Shown here in pieces: positions 40,431 to 48,882 of a stretch of 64,000 nucleotides of DNA (its first letter is position 1; each line of letters opens with the position of its first letter). The notes under the pieces were generated by a model that searched no databases, was not told where the DNA came from, and worked only from the letters and a program-made list of their open reading frames with translations. The stretch comes from Betaproteobacteria bacterium (GTDB lineage Bacteria > Pseudomonadota > Gammaproteobacteria > Burkholderiales > Burkholderiaceae_C). The position numbers and the translations under genes were made by a program. Location of the stretch: positions 124,001 to 188,000 of the forward strand of contig JADJWD010000004.1 in assembly GCA_016716535.1 (NCBI GenBank), written 5' to 3'.

Positions 40431-41840
40431 CTACCGCGGCGATCCTGCCCCTGCCTGCCTCCCCTTCGCCTCCAACTCCAGAAACCGATCCGCCATCGCC
40501 TTGACGAACCGGCCGAGGTAGGTGTTCCTGACCAGGTCCTCGAGCGACGCGCGGTCGACGACGACGGCGCTCACGTCTTCGAGCGCGACGACGCTGGCCG
40601 AGCGGGGGCTGTCGGCGAAGATGGCCGTTTCGCCGAACACGTCGCCGGCCTTCAGCACGCGCAGCGCGATGCTGCACCCCGGGTGCTCGGGGTCGCGCTT
40701 GCGCACTTCGCACGAGCCGGCGGTGATGATGTAGGCGGCGTCGGCGCGGTCGCCTTCGCGCACGATGACGCGGCCGGCGGCGAAGACGTGCAGCGGAAAC
40801 CAGTTGCCGCCGCGCAGGAAGGCGCGCAGCTCTTGGGCCAAGTCGGCGGCGCTCTGGTAGCGGTCGGCGGGCTCGCAGGCCATCGCCTTCTTGACGATCG
40901 CCGTCAACATCGGCGGGGGCTTCACGGCGACGCCGCCGCTCTCGTCGGGGCTGCGGTACTCGCAGCGCTGGGCGGCGGCGAGCGCGTCGTCCATCGGGCC
41001 CATGTACGGCGCCTGGCCGGTGAGCGCCTTGTAGAGGATCGCGCCCATCGAGAAGATGTCGGTGCGCGCGTCGATGCGGCCGATCTCGCCGCGCGCCTGC
41101 TCGGGCGCCATGTAGCGCACGGTGCCGGCGACCGTACCTTCGACATCCTGCTCGCCGTCGACGAGCGTGCGCTCGGTGGTGGCCAGCGCGCAGCCCCAGT
41201 CCATGAGGTACACCTCGCCGAATTCGCCGACCATGATGTTGTCGGGCTTCAGGTCGCGGTGCACGATGCCGCGGCTGTGCGAGTACGCAAGCGCGTCGCA
41301 CACGCTCGCCAACACCTGCAAGATGCGCTCGACGTCGCGCTGGCTGGCCTGCATCGCGATCAGCTCGGTGAGCGTGCGGCCGTCGACGAGCTTCATCGTG
41401 TAGCTGGCGCGCCGGTGCTCGTCGTCGACCGCGAGGTCGTGCACCGGCACGATGTTGGGGTGCGTCAGCGCGCCGGTGATGCGCGCCTCGTCGATGAAGC
41501 GCTGGCGCATTGACGCATCGGCGGCGAGCGCCGGGTCGATGACCTTCAGCGCGACGCGGCGGCGCAGGTCGAGGTCATAGAGGCGGTGGATGCTGCCCAT
41601 GCCGCCGCGCGCGATCTCGCCCTCGTCGCGCATGCGGCCGCTCTGCACGCCCGGGTGGAACGTCGCCGGCGCCTGGGTCCAGGCGGGCGCCGCGGCGGCG
41701 GCCATCGAGGCGTCGTCGCGCTGCGCACCTTCGAACCACGGCAGCGCGTCGTAGGCGTCGAGCCGGCTGCCGTCGGGCTGGGTGCCGGCGACGACGAGCG
41801 TCGGTGCGATGGCCTTGTCGTCGCCCGTATTGCCGCTCAT
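40431..41840 (-). CDS. Serine/threonine protein kinase fused to a cyclic-nucleotide-binding domain
   Basis: 469 residues with no membrane segment. After a 70-residue low-complexity leader comes a Hanks-type kinase: glycine loop EIARGGMGS (75-83), ATP-lysine Lys99 (VALKV), catalytic loop HRDLKPDN (194-201), and DWG (214-216) in place of DFG, followed by MAPEQARGE. The C-terminal 110 residues are a CNB/Crp-type domain with the phosphate-binding cassette FGETAIFADSPRSASVV, including the Glu and Arg that contact cAMP or cGMP. Such fusions could gate kinase activity by a cyclic nucleotide. Neighbouring genes do not show a target. Confidence 0.9.
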   Translation of the reverse strand: MSGNTGDDKAIAPTLVVAGTQPDGSRLDAYDALPWFEGAQRDDASMAAAAAPAWTQAPATFHPGVQSGRMRDEGEIARGGMGSIHRLYDLDLRRRVALKVIDPALAADASMRQRFIDEARITGALTHPNIVPVHDLAVDDEHRRASYTMKLVDGRTLTELIAMQASQRDVERILQVLASVCDALAYSHSRGIVHRDLKPDNIMVGEFGEVYLMDWGCALATTERTLVDGEQDVEGTVAGTVRYMAPEQARGEIGRIDARTDIFSMGAILYKALTGQAPYMGPMDDALAAAQRCEYRSPDESGGVAVKPPPMLTAIVKKAMACEPADRYQSAADLAQELRAFLRGGNWFPLHVFAAGRVIVREGDRADAAYIITAGSCEVRKRDPEHPGCSIALRVLKAGDVFGETAIFADSPRSASVVALEDVSAVVVDRASLEDLVRNTYLGRFVKAMADRFLELEAKGRQAGAGSPR

Positions 41841-42007
41841 GACGCGCCCTCCTCGCGCCTCGCGGCGCCGTCCTGCAACGGCGCGAGGCTAAAGGCTGGG
41901 CGCGGCGAGCGCGACGAGGGTGTCCCGCATGCGGGACACGAGGGCGCGGCGGCCGTGCAGTCCGGCGCGCTGCGCGCGGCGCCGGCCGGCGCCGCGCCGC
42001 CGGGTGA

Positions 42008-42307
42008 TCAGAGCGTCTCGGCGCGCTTGAGCAGCGCGACCGGGATGTTGCCGCGCTCGCCGTCGAGGAACGAGACGAGCACGACACCCTCGGTCATCAC
42101 CCAGCAGCCGGGCGTCTTGTCGCCGGCGGGCGCGATGTGCTCGGCGAAGCGCGCCTGCCCGACGCAGGGGCCGGCCTCGGTGTACAGGAGGACGCGGGCA
42201 CCATCGCCGGACTGCGCGAAGGCCACGACCTGCTGGTTCTGGGCCTGGAGGGGCCAGGCCGCGCAAAGCGCCGTGGCAGCGATGAGAGAGGACCGTACGA
42301 GTTGCAT
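42008..42307 (-). CDS. Small secreted protein of unknown function
   Basis: 99-residue protein with a clear Sec signal peptide: MQLVRSSLIAATALCAAWPLQAQ, cleavage after about residue 22. The mature part is about 77 residues with two cysteines (GPCVGQ and PGCWVM) that could form a disulfide, and alternating hydrophobic strands (VVLVSFLDGERGNIPVALL). I do not recognise a family. It lies between the kinase and MFS genes with its own upstream region of about 200 bp, in which I see no clear promoter. Confidence 0.7.
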   Translation of the reverse strand: MQLVRSSLIAATALCAAWPLQAQNQQVVAFAQSGDGARVLLYTEAGPCVGQARFAEHIAPAGDKTPGCWVMTEGVVLVSFLDGERGNIPVALLKRAETL

Positions 42308-42511
42308 GAGAACTCCTTGAAGACGGTTGCCCGAGACCTCAATGTCGGCTTCGCGTTGACAAAGCAATCGCTGGAAAGCCGGCGGCTTTGGCCGCCAGTT
42401 CTCAGGGTATGTACGGAGTTCGGCAGCCCGCGCGCCTGCGCGCCATGGCGCCAGCCGGGCAGCCGGCCTGCCCTTGGACTCTTCCCCGGCGCACCGGGGC
42501 GGGGCGCGGCC

Positions 42512-43783
42512 TCAGCGGGGCCGGTTCGCGCGGGCGGCGCGCCGCACGTTCAGCGCCGAGGCGATGAGCAGCGCGTAGAGCACTGCCATGCACAGCCACA
42601 CGGCGCGGTACAGGCCCGCGTCCATCAGCAGGCCGAACAAGAGCGGCGCGACGACGAGGCCGGCATCCAGCCCCGAGTAGACGACGCCGTAGACGCGGCC
42701 CGTGGCGCCGGGCGGCGTCGCCTGCTTGACGAGCAGGTCGCGCGACGGGCCGGCGATGCCCGAGCCGAAGCCCATCACGCCGCACAGCACCGGCACCCAG
42801 GCGGCCGGCCACTGGCCGAAGGCGATGACGAGCGCCACCAGCCCCGCGAAGCCGAAGCCGACCCCGGCCACCTGCGCCGTGCGGCGCGGGTCGCGGATCA
42901 GGTGGCCGCCGAGCACGTTGCCGGCCGCGCTGCTGAGCATGAAGGCCGACAGGCACAGCGCGACCTGCTCGACGCCATCGCCCTGCATCTTGAACGCCGC
43001 CGCCGGCGCGAAGCTCTGCACGCCGCCCAGCGCCGCGGCGAAGACGAGGAAGAAGACGAAGCAGGTCCACAGCGACGGCAGACGCAGGAAGGCGAACTTC
43101 GACGCTTCGGCCGAGGCGGCGTCATCGGCACCGGCGCCGGCGCCCTTGCCGCCGCCCGCCTGGCGCGGCGTCGTCGGCGCCGCCGGCGGCAGCCTCGGCA
43201 GGTCGAGCGACGCCCGCTGCCACATCGTGAAGACGAGCAGCGCCACCGCCACCGCCGCCACCGCGAAGAGCGCGCCGCGCCACGACGTCATCGCCGCGAC
43301 GCCGGCCACGAACACCGGCGCCGCCGCCCAGCCGAGCGCGCCGGAGATGCCGTGCGCGGCGTAGGCGGGGCCGAGGCGCGTCTCGTGCACGCGCGCGTTG
43401 AGGATCGAGTAGTCGACCGGGTGGAAGACGCAGTTGCCCAGCCCCGCGACGGCCATGAAGACGAGCAGCGCGGCGTAGCCCGGGCTCGCGCCGAGGCCGA
43501 GCGCGGCCACCGCCAGCAGCGCCAGGCCGCCGAACAGCACCCGCTCGGGGCCGTGGCGGTCGACGACGAAGCCGGCGAACGCCTGCCCGACGCCCGAGAC
43601 GACGAAGAACACCGACATCAGCGCGCCGAGCTGCGTGTTCGAAAGCCCGAACGCCGGCGCGATCCACGGGAACAGCGGCGGCACCATCAGCTGGCAGAAA
43701 TGCGAGCCGCCATGCGCGATGGAGACGACCGAGATCGTGCGCAGGTCGTGCGCCAGGGGTGGCGCGGCGGCGATCGCCGTCAC
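42512..43783 (-). CDS. MFS transporter
   Basis: 423-residue transporter with twelve predicted helices and a long, Gly/Ala-rich cytoplasmic loop between helices six and seven. Major facilitator motifs include GxxxDRxGPERVLFGG (FAGFVVDRHGPERVLFGG, about residues 56-73) and SRDLLVKQATPPGATG in the second half. The start GTG at 43783 overlaps the deaminase gene stop as GTGA, so it is the last gene of the leftward catabolic operon. It might export a product or import the substrate. Substrate unknown. Confidence 0.85.
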   Translation of the reverse strand: MTAIAAAPPLAHDLRTISVVSIAHGGSHFCQLMVPPLFPWIAPAFGLSNTQLGALMSVFFVVSGVGQAFAGFVVDRHGPERVLFGGLALLAVAALGLGASPGYAALLVFMAVAGLGNCVFHPVDYSILNARVHETRLGPAYAAHGISGALGWAAAPVFVAGVAAMTSWRGALFAVAAVAVALLVFTMWQRASLDLPRLPPAAPTTPRQAGGGKGAGAGADDAASAEASKFAFLRLPSLWTCFVFFLVFAAALGGVQSFAPAAAFKMQGDGVEQVALCLSAFMLSSAAGNVLGGHLIRDPRRTAQVAGVGFGFAGLVALVIAFGQWPAAWVPVLCGVMGFGSGIAGPSRDLLVKQATPPGATGRVYGVVYSGLDAGLVVAPLLFGLLMDAGLYRAVWLCMAVLYALLIASALNVRRAARANRPR

Positions 43784-45156
43784 GCGCTCGCCATCTTCCG
43801 CACCGCCGAGCGCGCCTCGTGCAGCAGCGCCGCGGTGTCGAAGCCCGGGATGGCGCCGTCGCGGACGATCTCGCGCCCGGCGCAAAACAGGTGCTTCAGC
43901 CGCGCCGCGCCGCCGGCGGCGACCGGGCCGATCACCGGGTCGTGCAGCCCGGCGTAACGCAGGTCGTCGAGCGCGTAGACCGCGAGATCAGCCTGCTTGC
44001 CGACCTCGAGCGTGCCCACTTCACCCAGCCCCAAGAGATCCGCGCCGCCCGCCGTGCCCCAGCGCACGACCTCCTCGACCGTCGTGCTCCACGCGCCGTC
44101 GCGGGCGCGATGCACGAGCCACGCCGCGTGCGCCTCGCTCACCATGTCGGCGGCTTCGTTGGAGCCGGCGCCGTCGACGCCGATCGACACCCGCCCGCCC
44201 ATCGCCGCCAGCGCCGGCGCCGGCGCAATGCCCGAGCCGAGCCGGCAGTTGCTCTGCGGGCAGTGCGACATGCCGGTGCCGGTCCCGGCGAGCAACTGCA
44301 TCTCGTGCGGCGCCAGGTGCACGAGGTGGGCGTAGAAGACATCGCGGCCGAGCCACTCGTGCCGCTCGCAGAACTCGATCGGCCGGCAGCCGTGCACGTC
44401 GCGGCAGAAGGCGACGTAGTCGAGGCTCTCCGACATGTGGCTGTGCAGGCCGATGCCCATCGCGCGTGCGGCGCGGGCGAACTCGCGCAGCTCGGGCACC
44501 GCGACGCTCCAGGTGGGCGTGGTCGGTGCCATCACGATCTTGCGCATCGCGTCACCGCCCTTCTGGTGGAAGCGCTGCACGTCGCGCTCGACGCTGGCGA
44601 CGAACTGGTCGAACGTCTGCGGCGCGGCTTGCGGCGGCGGGTTCTGGTCGCTCTCGCGCACCTTCGTCGCGCCGCCGCGCAGCAGCACGAAGCGCACGCC
44701 GAACTCGGCCGCCACGTCGAACAGCAGCCGGCTCGCGTCGAACGGCATGCCCGGCCAGTAGGCGTAGTGGTGGTCGGCCACCGTCGTGCAGCCCGACAGC
44801 ACCAGCTCGGCGATGCCGATGCGCGCCGCGGTGCGCAGCGTCTCCTCGCTCGCGAAGCGGCGATACGCCACCGGCACCGCGCTGAGCCACGGCACGAGCT
44901 GCAGGTTGATGCCGGCCGGGATGCCCTTCAGCAGGCTCTGGAAGAGGTGGTGGTGCGTGTTGACCCAGCCCGGGTAGACGACGCAGTCGGTGGCGTCGAG
45001 CACCGTCTCGCCGGGCAGCGGCGCGAGGCGTCCGATGGCGTCGATGCGCGTGCCGTCGATGCGCAGGTCGGGGCCGGCCGCGCGGGCGGCGGCGCCGGGC
45101 AGGCCGGTGATCAGGCCGGTGGCGTTGCGGATCAACGTCGAGGTCATGAGCGTCAT
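43780..45156 (-). CDS. Amidohydrolase of the COG0402 deaminase family (8-oxoguanine deaminase/AtzB-like)
   Basis: 458-residue metal-dependent hydrolase. The metal site starts with NTHHHLFQS (66-74, His68 and His70), then LHSHMSESLDYVAFC near residues 232-246, and GVDGAGSNEAADMVSE near 310-325. The motif NTHHHLFQ is diagnostic of the subgroup with 8-oxoguanine deaminase, hydroxyatrazine ethylaminohydrolase and related enzymes that hydrolyse C-N bonds of aromatic N-heterocycles. It supports an N-containing substrate for this gene train. The ATG at 45156 has GAAG upstream; the ATG at 45147 is an alternative. Confidence 0.85.
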   Translation of the reverse strand: MTLMTSTLIRNATGLITGLPGAAARAAGPDLRIDGTRIDAIGRLAPLPGETVLDATDCVVYPGWVNTHHHLFQSLLKGIPAGINLQLVPWLSAVPVAYRRFASEETLRTAARIGIAELVLSGCTTVADHHYAYWPGMPFDASRLLFDVAAEFGVRFVLLRGGATKVRESDQNPPPQAAPQTFDQFVASVERDVQRFHQKGGDAMRKIVMAPTTPTWSVAVPELREFARAARAMGIGLHSHMSESLDYVAFCRDVHGCRPIEFCERHEWLGRDVFYAHLVHLAPHEMQLLAGTGTGMSHCPQSNCRLGSGIAPAPALAAMGGRVSIGVDGAGSNEAADMVSEAHAAWLVHRARDGAWSTTVEEVVRWGTAGGADLLGLGEVGTLEVGKQADLAVYALDDLRYAGLHDPVIGPVAAGGAARLKHLFCAGREIVRDGAIPGFDTAALLHEARSAVRKMASA

Positions 45157-45174
45157 CCGATCTTCAGCGCATCT

Positions 45175-45963
45175 TCAGCGCTCTTGCACGAGTTCACTCT
45201 CGTGCCAGCCGCCGAGCGCCCACTTGCTCAACAGCACCATGCCCATGAAAAGCGCAACACCAGTGAGCGTGATCATCAGGAGCGCCGCGAACAAGCGCGG
45301 GATGTTGAGCTGGAAGCCCGCCTGCAGGATCTGGTACGCGAGCCCCGCCGACGTGCCGCCGGTGCCGGCGACGAACTCGGCGACGACAGCGCCGATCAGC
45401 GCCAGGCCGCTGCTGATCCGCAAGCCGCCGAAGAAGTACGGCGCCGCGCTCGGGATGCGCAGACGCAGCAACTCCTGCGTGCGCGAGGCCTTGTTCATGC
45501 GAAAGAGGTTCAAGAGCCCAGGCGAGACGCTGCGCAGCCCGAGCGTCGTGTTGCTGATGATCGGGAACAGCGCCACCAGCGTCGCGCAGACGACGAGCGC
45601 CGCCGTCGGGTGCTTGATCCAGATGATGATCAACGGCGCGATGGCGACGATCGGCGTCACCTGCAGCAGCACCGCGTAGGGGAAGAACGCCGTCTCGATC
45701 AAGCGGCTCTGCACGAAGACGAAGGCCACCAGCGTGCCGAGCAACACCGCGCAGACGAAGGCCAGGAAGGTGATCTTCAGCGTGTACAGCAGCGAGGTCC
45801 ACAGCAGCGGCCAGTCCTCGACCAGCGTGCCGGCGATGACCAGCGGCGAAGGCACGAGGAACTTCGGCACCTCGAGCCAGGTGACGAGGAATTGCCACAG
45901 ACCCAGGAAGACAAAGCCGACGACGAGGGGCAGGCCGACACTGGCCAGGCGGTTGGAGTTCAT
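45175..45963 (-). CDS. ABC transporter permease (taurine/nitrate-type)
   Basis: 262-residue permease with six helices and the coupling loop SPGLLNLFRMNKASRTQELLRLRIPSAAPYFFGGLRISSGLALIG (about residues 150-195). It is a member of the SsuC/TauC/NrtB family. It lies 18 bp before the deaminase gene and 37 bp after the ATPase gene, completing one importer with the substrate-binding protein at 46831. Confidence 0.9.
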   Translation of the reverse strand: MNSNRLASVGLPLVVGFVFLGLWQFLVTWLEVPKFLVPSPLVIAGTLVEDWPLLWTSLLYTLKITFLAFVCAVLLGTLVAFVFVQSRLIETAFFPYAVLLQVTPIVAIAPLIIIWIKHPTAALVVCATLVALFPIISNTTLGLRSVSPGLLNLFRMNKASRTQELLRLRIPSAAPYFFGGLRISSGLALIGAVVAEFVAGTGGTSAGLAYQILQAGFQLNIPRLFAALLMITLTGVALFMGMVLLSKWALGGWHESELVQER

Positions 45964-46000
45964 GTTCTTCCGATGCGCTCGGGCGGCACGATGCGCCGGT

Positions 46001-46780
<780 letters not shown>

Positions 46781-46830
46781 GGCGCTTGCTTCTTTTCGTT
46801 GGCTCGCTGCGTTGCCGAGGCGATGCCCGC

Positions 46831-47805
46831 TCAGGGCATGATCTTCAGGTCCTTGACGAAGCGCGTCGTGTAGGCCGCCTTCCAGTCGACGTCGGCCTTC
46901 AGCAGGCCCAGCCGTACCATCGTCTCGTAGGTGGTCTTCCAGCGCTCGTCGGTCATCACGCCGATGCCGAGCTTGCCGGCGTCGCCGCCATCGACGAGCT
47001 TGTTCTCCTTGAGCTTGGCGATTGCGTAGGCGATCTGCTCGTCCTTCATGTTCGGGTTGTCCTTCTTGATCAGCTCGTTGGCCGGCCCCGGGTTGGCCAT
47101 GTAGCTCTTCCAGCCCTCGACGCTGGCGCGCACGAAGCGCTGCACGACGTCGGGGCGCTCGTCGGCCGTCTTCTTCATCGCGACGATCGTCGTGCCGTAG
47201 GGCGGGTAGCCGTCGTGCGCGAAGAGGTGGAAGCGCGCCTTCACGCCGAGGTTCTGCACCGCGAACGGCTCGCTGCTCATGTACGCCTGCATCGCCGAGC
47301 TCTTGTCGGCGACGAACGGCTGCGGGTTGAACGTGTAGGGCTTGGTCTGCTCTTCGGCGTAGTTGTACTTGCCCTTCAGCCACGGCCACCAGTTGCTGCG
47401 CCCGGCGGTGGCGACGAAGATCGTCTTGCCTTTCAGGCTGCCGAGGTTGGGCACGTCGTCGTGCGTCAGCAGCCCTTGCAGGTCGTACTGGAATGAGGTG
47501 CCGACGGTGACGGCCGGGATGCCGGCTTCGATGGCCTTCAGCACGCTGAAGTCGTAGCTCATCAGGAAGTCGGTCTGGCCGGCGGCAAGGATCTGCATGC
47601 CGTTGACCTGCGGGCCACCCATCTTGATCGTCACGTCGAGGTTGTATTTCTTGTAGATGCCGGTGGCCACCGCCTGGTAGAAGCCGCCGTGCTCGGCCTG
47701 CGCGTACCAGCTCGTCAGCATCGTCACCTTGTCCTGGGCGTAGGCCGCGATGGGGGTTGCCGCGGCTGCGGCGGCGAGCAGCAAGGGGGTCAGGATCTTT
47801 CTCAT
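46831..47805 (-). CDS. ABC transporter substrate-binding protein (NMT1/THI5-like)
   Basis: 324 residues with a Sec signal peptide cleaved after IAAYA (about residue 23). The mature part begins KVTMLTSWYAQAEHGGFYQAVATGIYKKYNLDVTI, with the aromatic WYAQAEHGGFYQA of the NMT1/THI5-like binding site, and includes GGPQVNGMQILAAGQTDFLMSYDFSVLKAIEAGIPAVTV. THI5-like and RibY/ThiY relatives bind pyrimidines or other N-heterocycles, which is compatible with the deaminase in the same operon. Ligand not determinable from sequence. Confidence 0.88.
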   Translation of the reverse strand: MRKILTPLLLAAAAAATPIAAYAQDKVTMLTSWYAQAEHGGFYQAVATGIYKKYNLDVTIKMGGPQVNGMQILAAGQTDFLMSYDFSVLKAIEAGIPAVTVGTSFQYDLQGLLTHDDVPNLGSLKGKTIFVATAGRSNWWPWLKGKYNYAEEQTKPYTFNPQPFVADKSSAMQAYMSSEPFAVQNLGVKARFHLFAHDGYPPYGTTIVAMKKTADERPDVVQRFVRASVEGWKSYMANPGPANELIKKDNPNMKDEQIAYAIAKLKENKLVDGGDAGKLGIGVMTDERWKTTYETMVRLGLLKADVDWKAAYTTRFVKDLKIMP

Positions 47806-47863
47806 GGGAGGTCCTCCGGTGGGTGCGGGTGCGGGGCGGTTACCTTGGGTTCAGGGGCGGGAG

Positions 47864-48877
47864 TCAGGTCCAGGCGAGCGTCTTCATCAAACCTTCGCCG
47901 AGCAGTGTGCGGTCGAGATGGCGGCCAATGATGACTACCTTGGTCGTCGGTCGTTCACCGCCCCACGGCTCGGCGACGCGCAGGTCGTGCAGCCGGTGCA
48001 CGCCTTGCAGCACATGCCGGCGGTCGTCGCCTTCGATCGCGACGATGCCCTTCAGGCGGAACACGTCGTTGCCGCGCACTTCGGCGAGTTCGGCGAGCCA
48101 CGCCTGCAAAGCCGGCAGCCGGCAAGGCCGCGGGAAGACGAACGACACCGACGCGACCGTCGGGTCGTGCGCATGCTGCGCCGGCACCGCCTCGTCGAGG
48201 AAGGCCGGGTCGCTGGCCAGCGTCTTGACGCGCGCCACCTCGCCGATGCCGAGGATGCGCGACAGGTCCACCTGCGCGTGGCTGCTGCGCAGGATCTCGG
48301 CCGTCTCGTTGAGCCGCCGCACGTCGGCTTCGACCTGCGCGAGCGCGGCCTCGTCGGGCACGAGGTCGATCTTGTTCACGATGACGCGGTCGGCGGCGAC
48401 GATCTGATCGACCGCCTGGTTCGGGCCGCCGTCGAGCACCGGGTCGTGCAGGTGCTCGGCGATGTGGCGCGCGTCGACGAGCGTGACGATCGCGTCCATC
48501 GCCACCTGGCGCGCCATGTCGGCATCGGCGAAGAAGGTCGCAGCCACCGGCGTGGGGTCCGCCAGGCCGCTCGTCTCGACGACGATGTGGTCGATCTCGT
48601 CGCGCCGCTGCATCAGCTTGGCGAGCACCTGCAGCAGGTCGCGCCGCACGTCGACGGCGCAGCAGATGCAGCCGTTGGTCAGCGTGTAGATCTCCTCCTC
48701 GGTGGAGACGATCAGCTCGTTGTCGATCGGCACCTCGCCGAATTCGTTCTCGATGACGGCGATGCGGTGGCCGTGCCGGCTCTTCAGGATGTGGTTGAGC
48801 AGCGTCGTCTTGCCCGCGCCGAGGAAGCCGGCGAGGATCGTGACGGGGATCGGGCGCATAGGCCGCGTGGGGCGCAT
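47864..48877 (-). CDS. CobW/COG0523-family metallochaperone GTPase
   Basis: 337 residues. P-loop GFLGAGKTT (about 18-26), switch NEFGEVPIDNEL, the metal-binding CxCC in NGCICCAV (about 69-76), Walker B ETSGLADP and the GTP-specificity motif NKID. The C-terminal CobW_C domain ends with a typical strand pattern. COG0523 GTPases insert or traffic Zn, Co or Fe for nearby metalloenzymes. Here it lies between the molybdenum hydroxylase and ABC genes, upstream of a deaminase, so it may load metal into the operon's amidohydrolases. An ATG at 48859 is an alternative start. Confidence 0.9.
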   Translation of the reverse strand: MRPTRPMRPIPVTILAGFLGAGKTTLLNHILKSRHGHRIAVIENEFGEVPIDNELIVSTEEEIYTLTNGCICCAVDVRRDLLQVLAKLMQRRDEIDHIVVETSGLADPTPVAATFFADADMARQVAMDAIVTLVDARHIAEHLHDPVLDGGPNQAVDQIVAADRVIVNKIDLVPDEAALAQVEADVRRLNETAEILRSSHAQVDLSRILGIGEVARVKTLASDPAFLDEAVPAQHAHDPTVASVSFVFPRPCRLPALQAWLAELAEVRGNDVFRLKGIVAIEGDDRRHVLQGVHRLHDLRVAEPWGGERPTTKVVIIGRHLDRTLLGEGLMKTLAWT

Positions 48878-48882
48878 GACGT

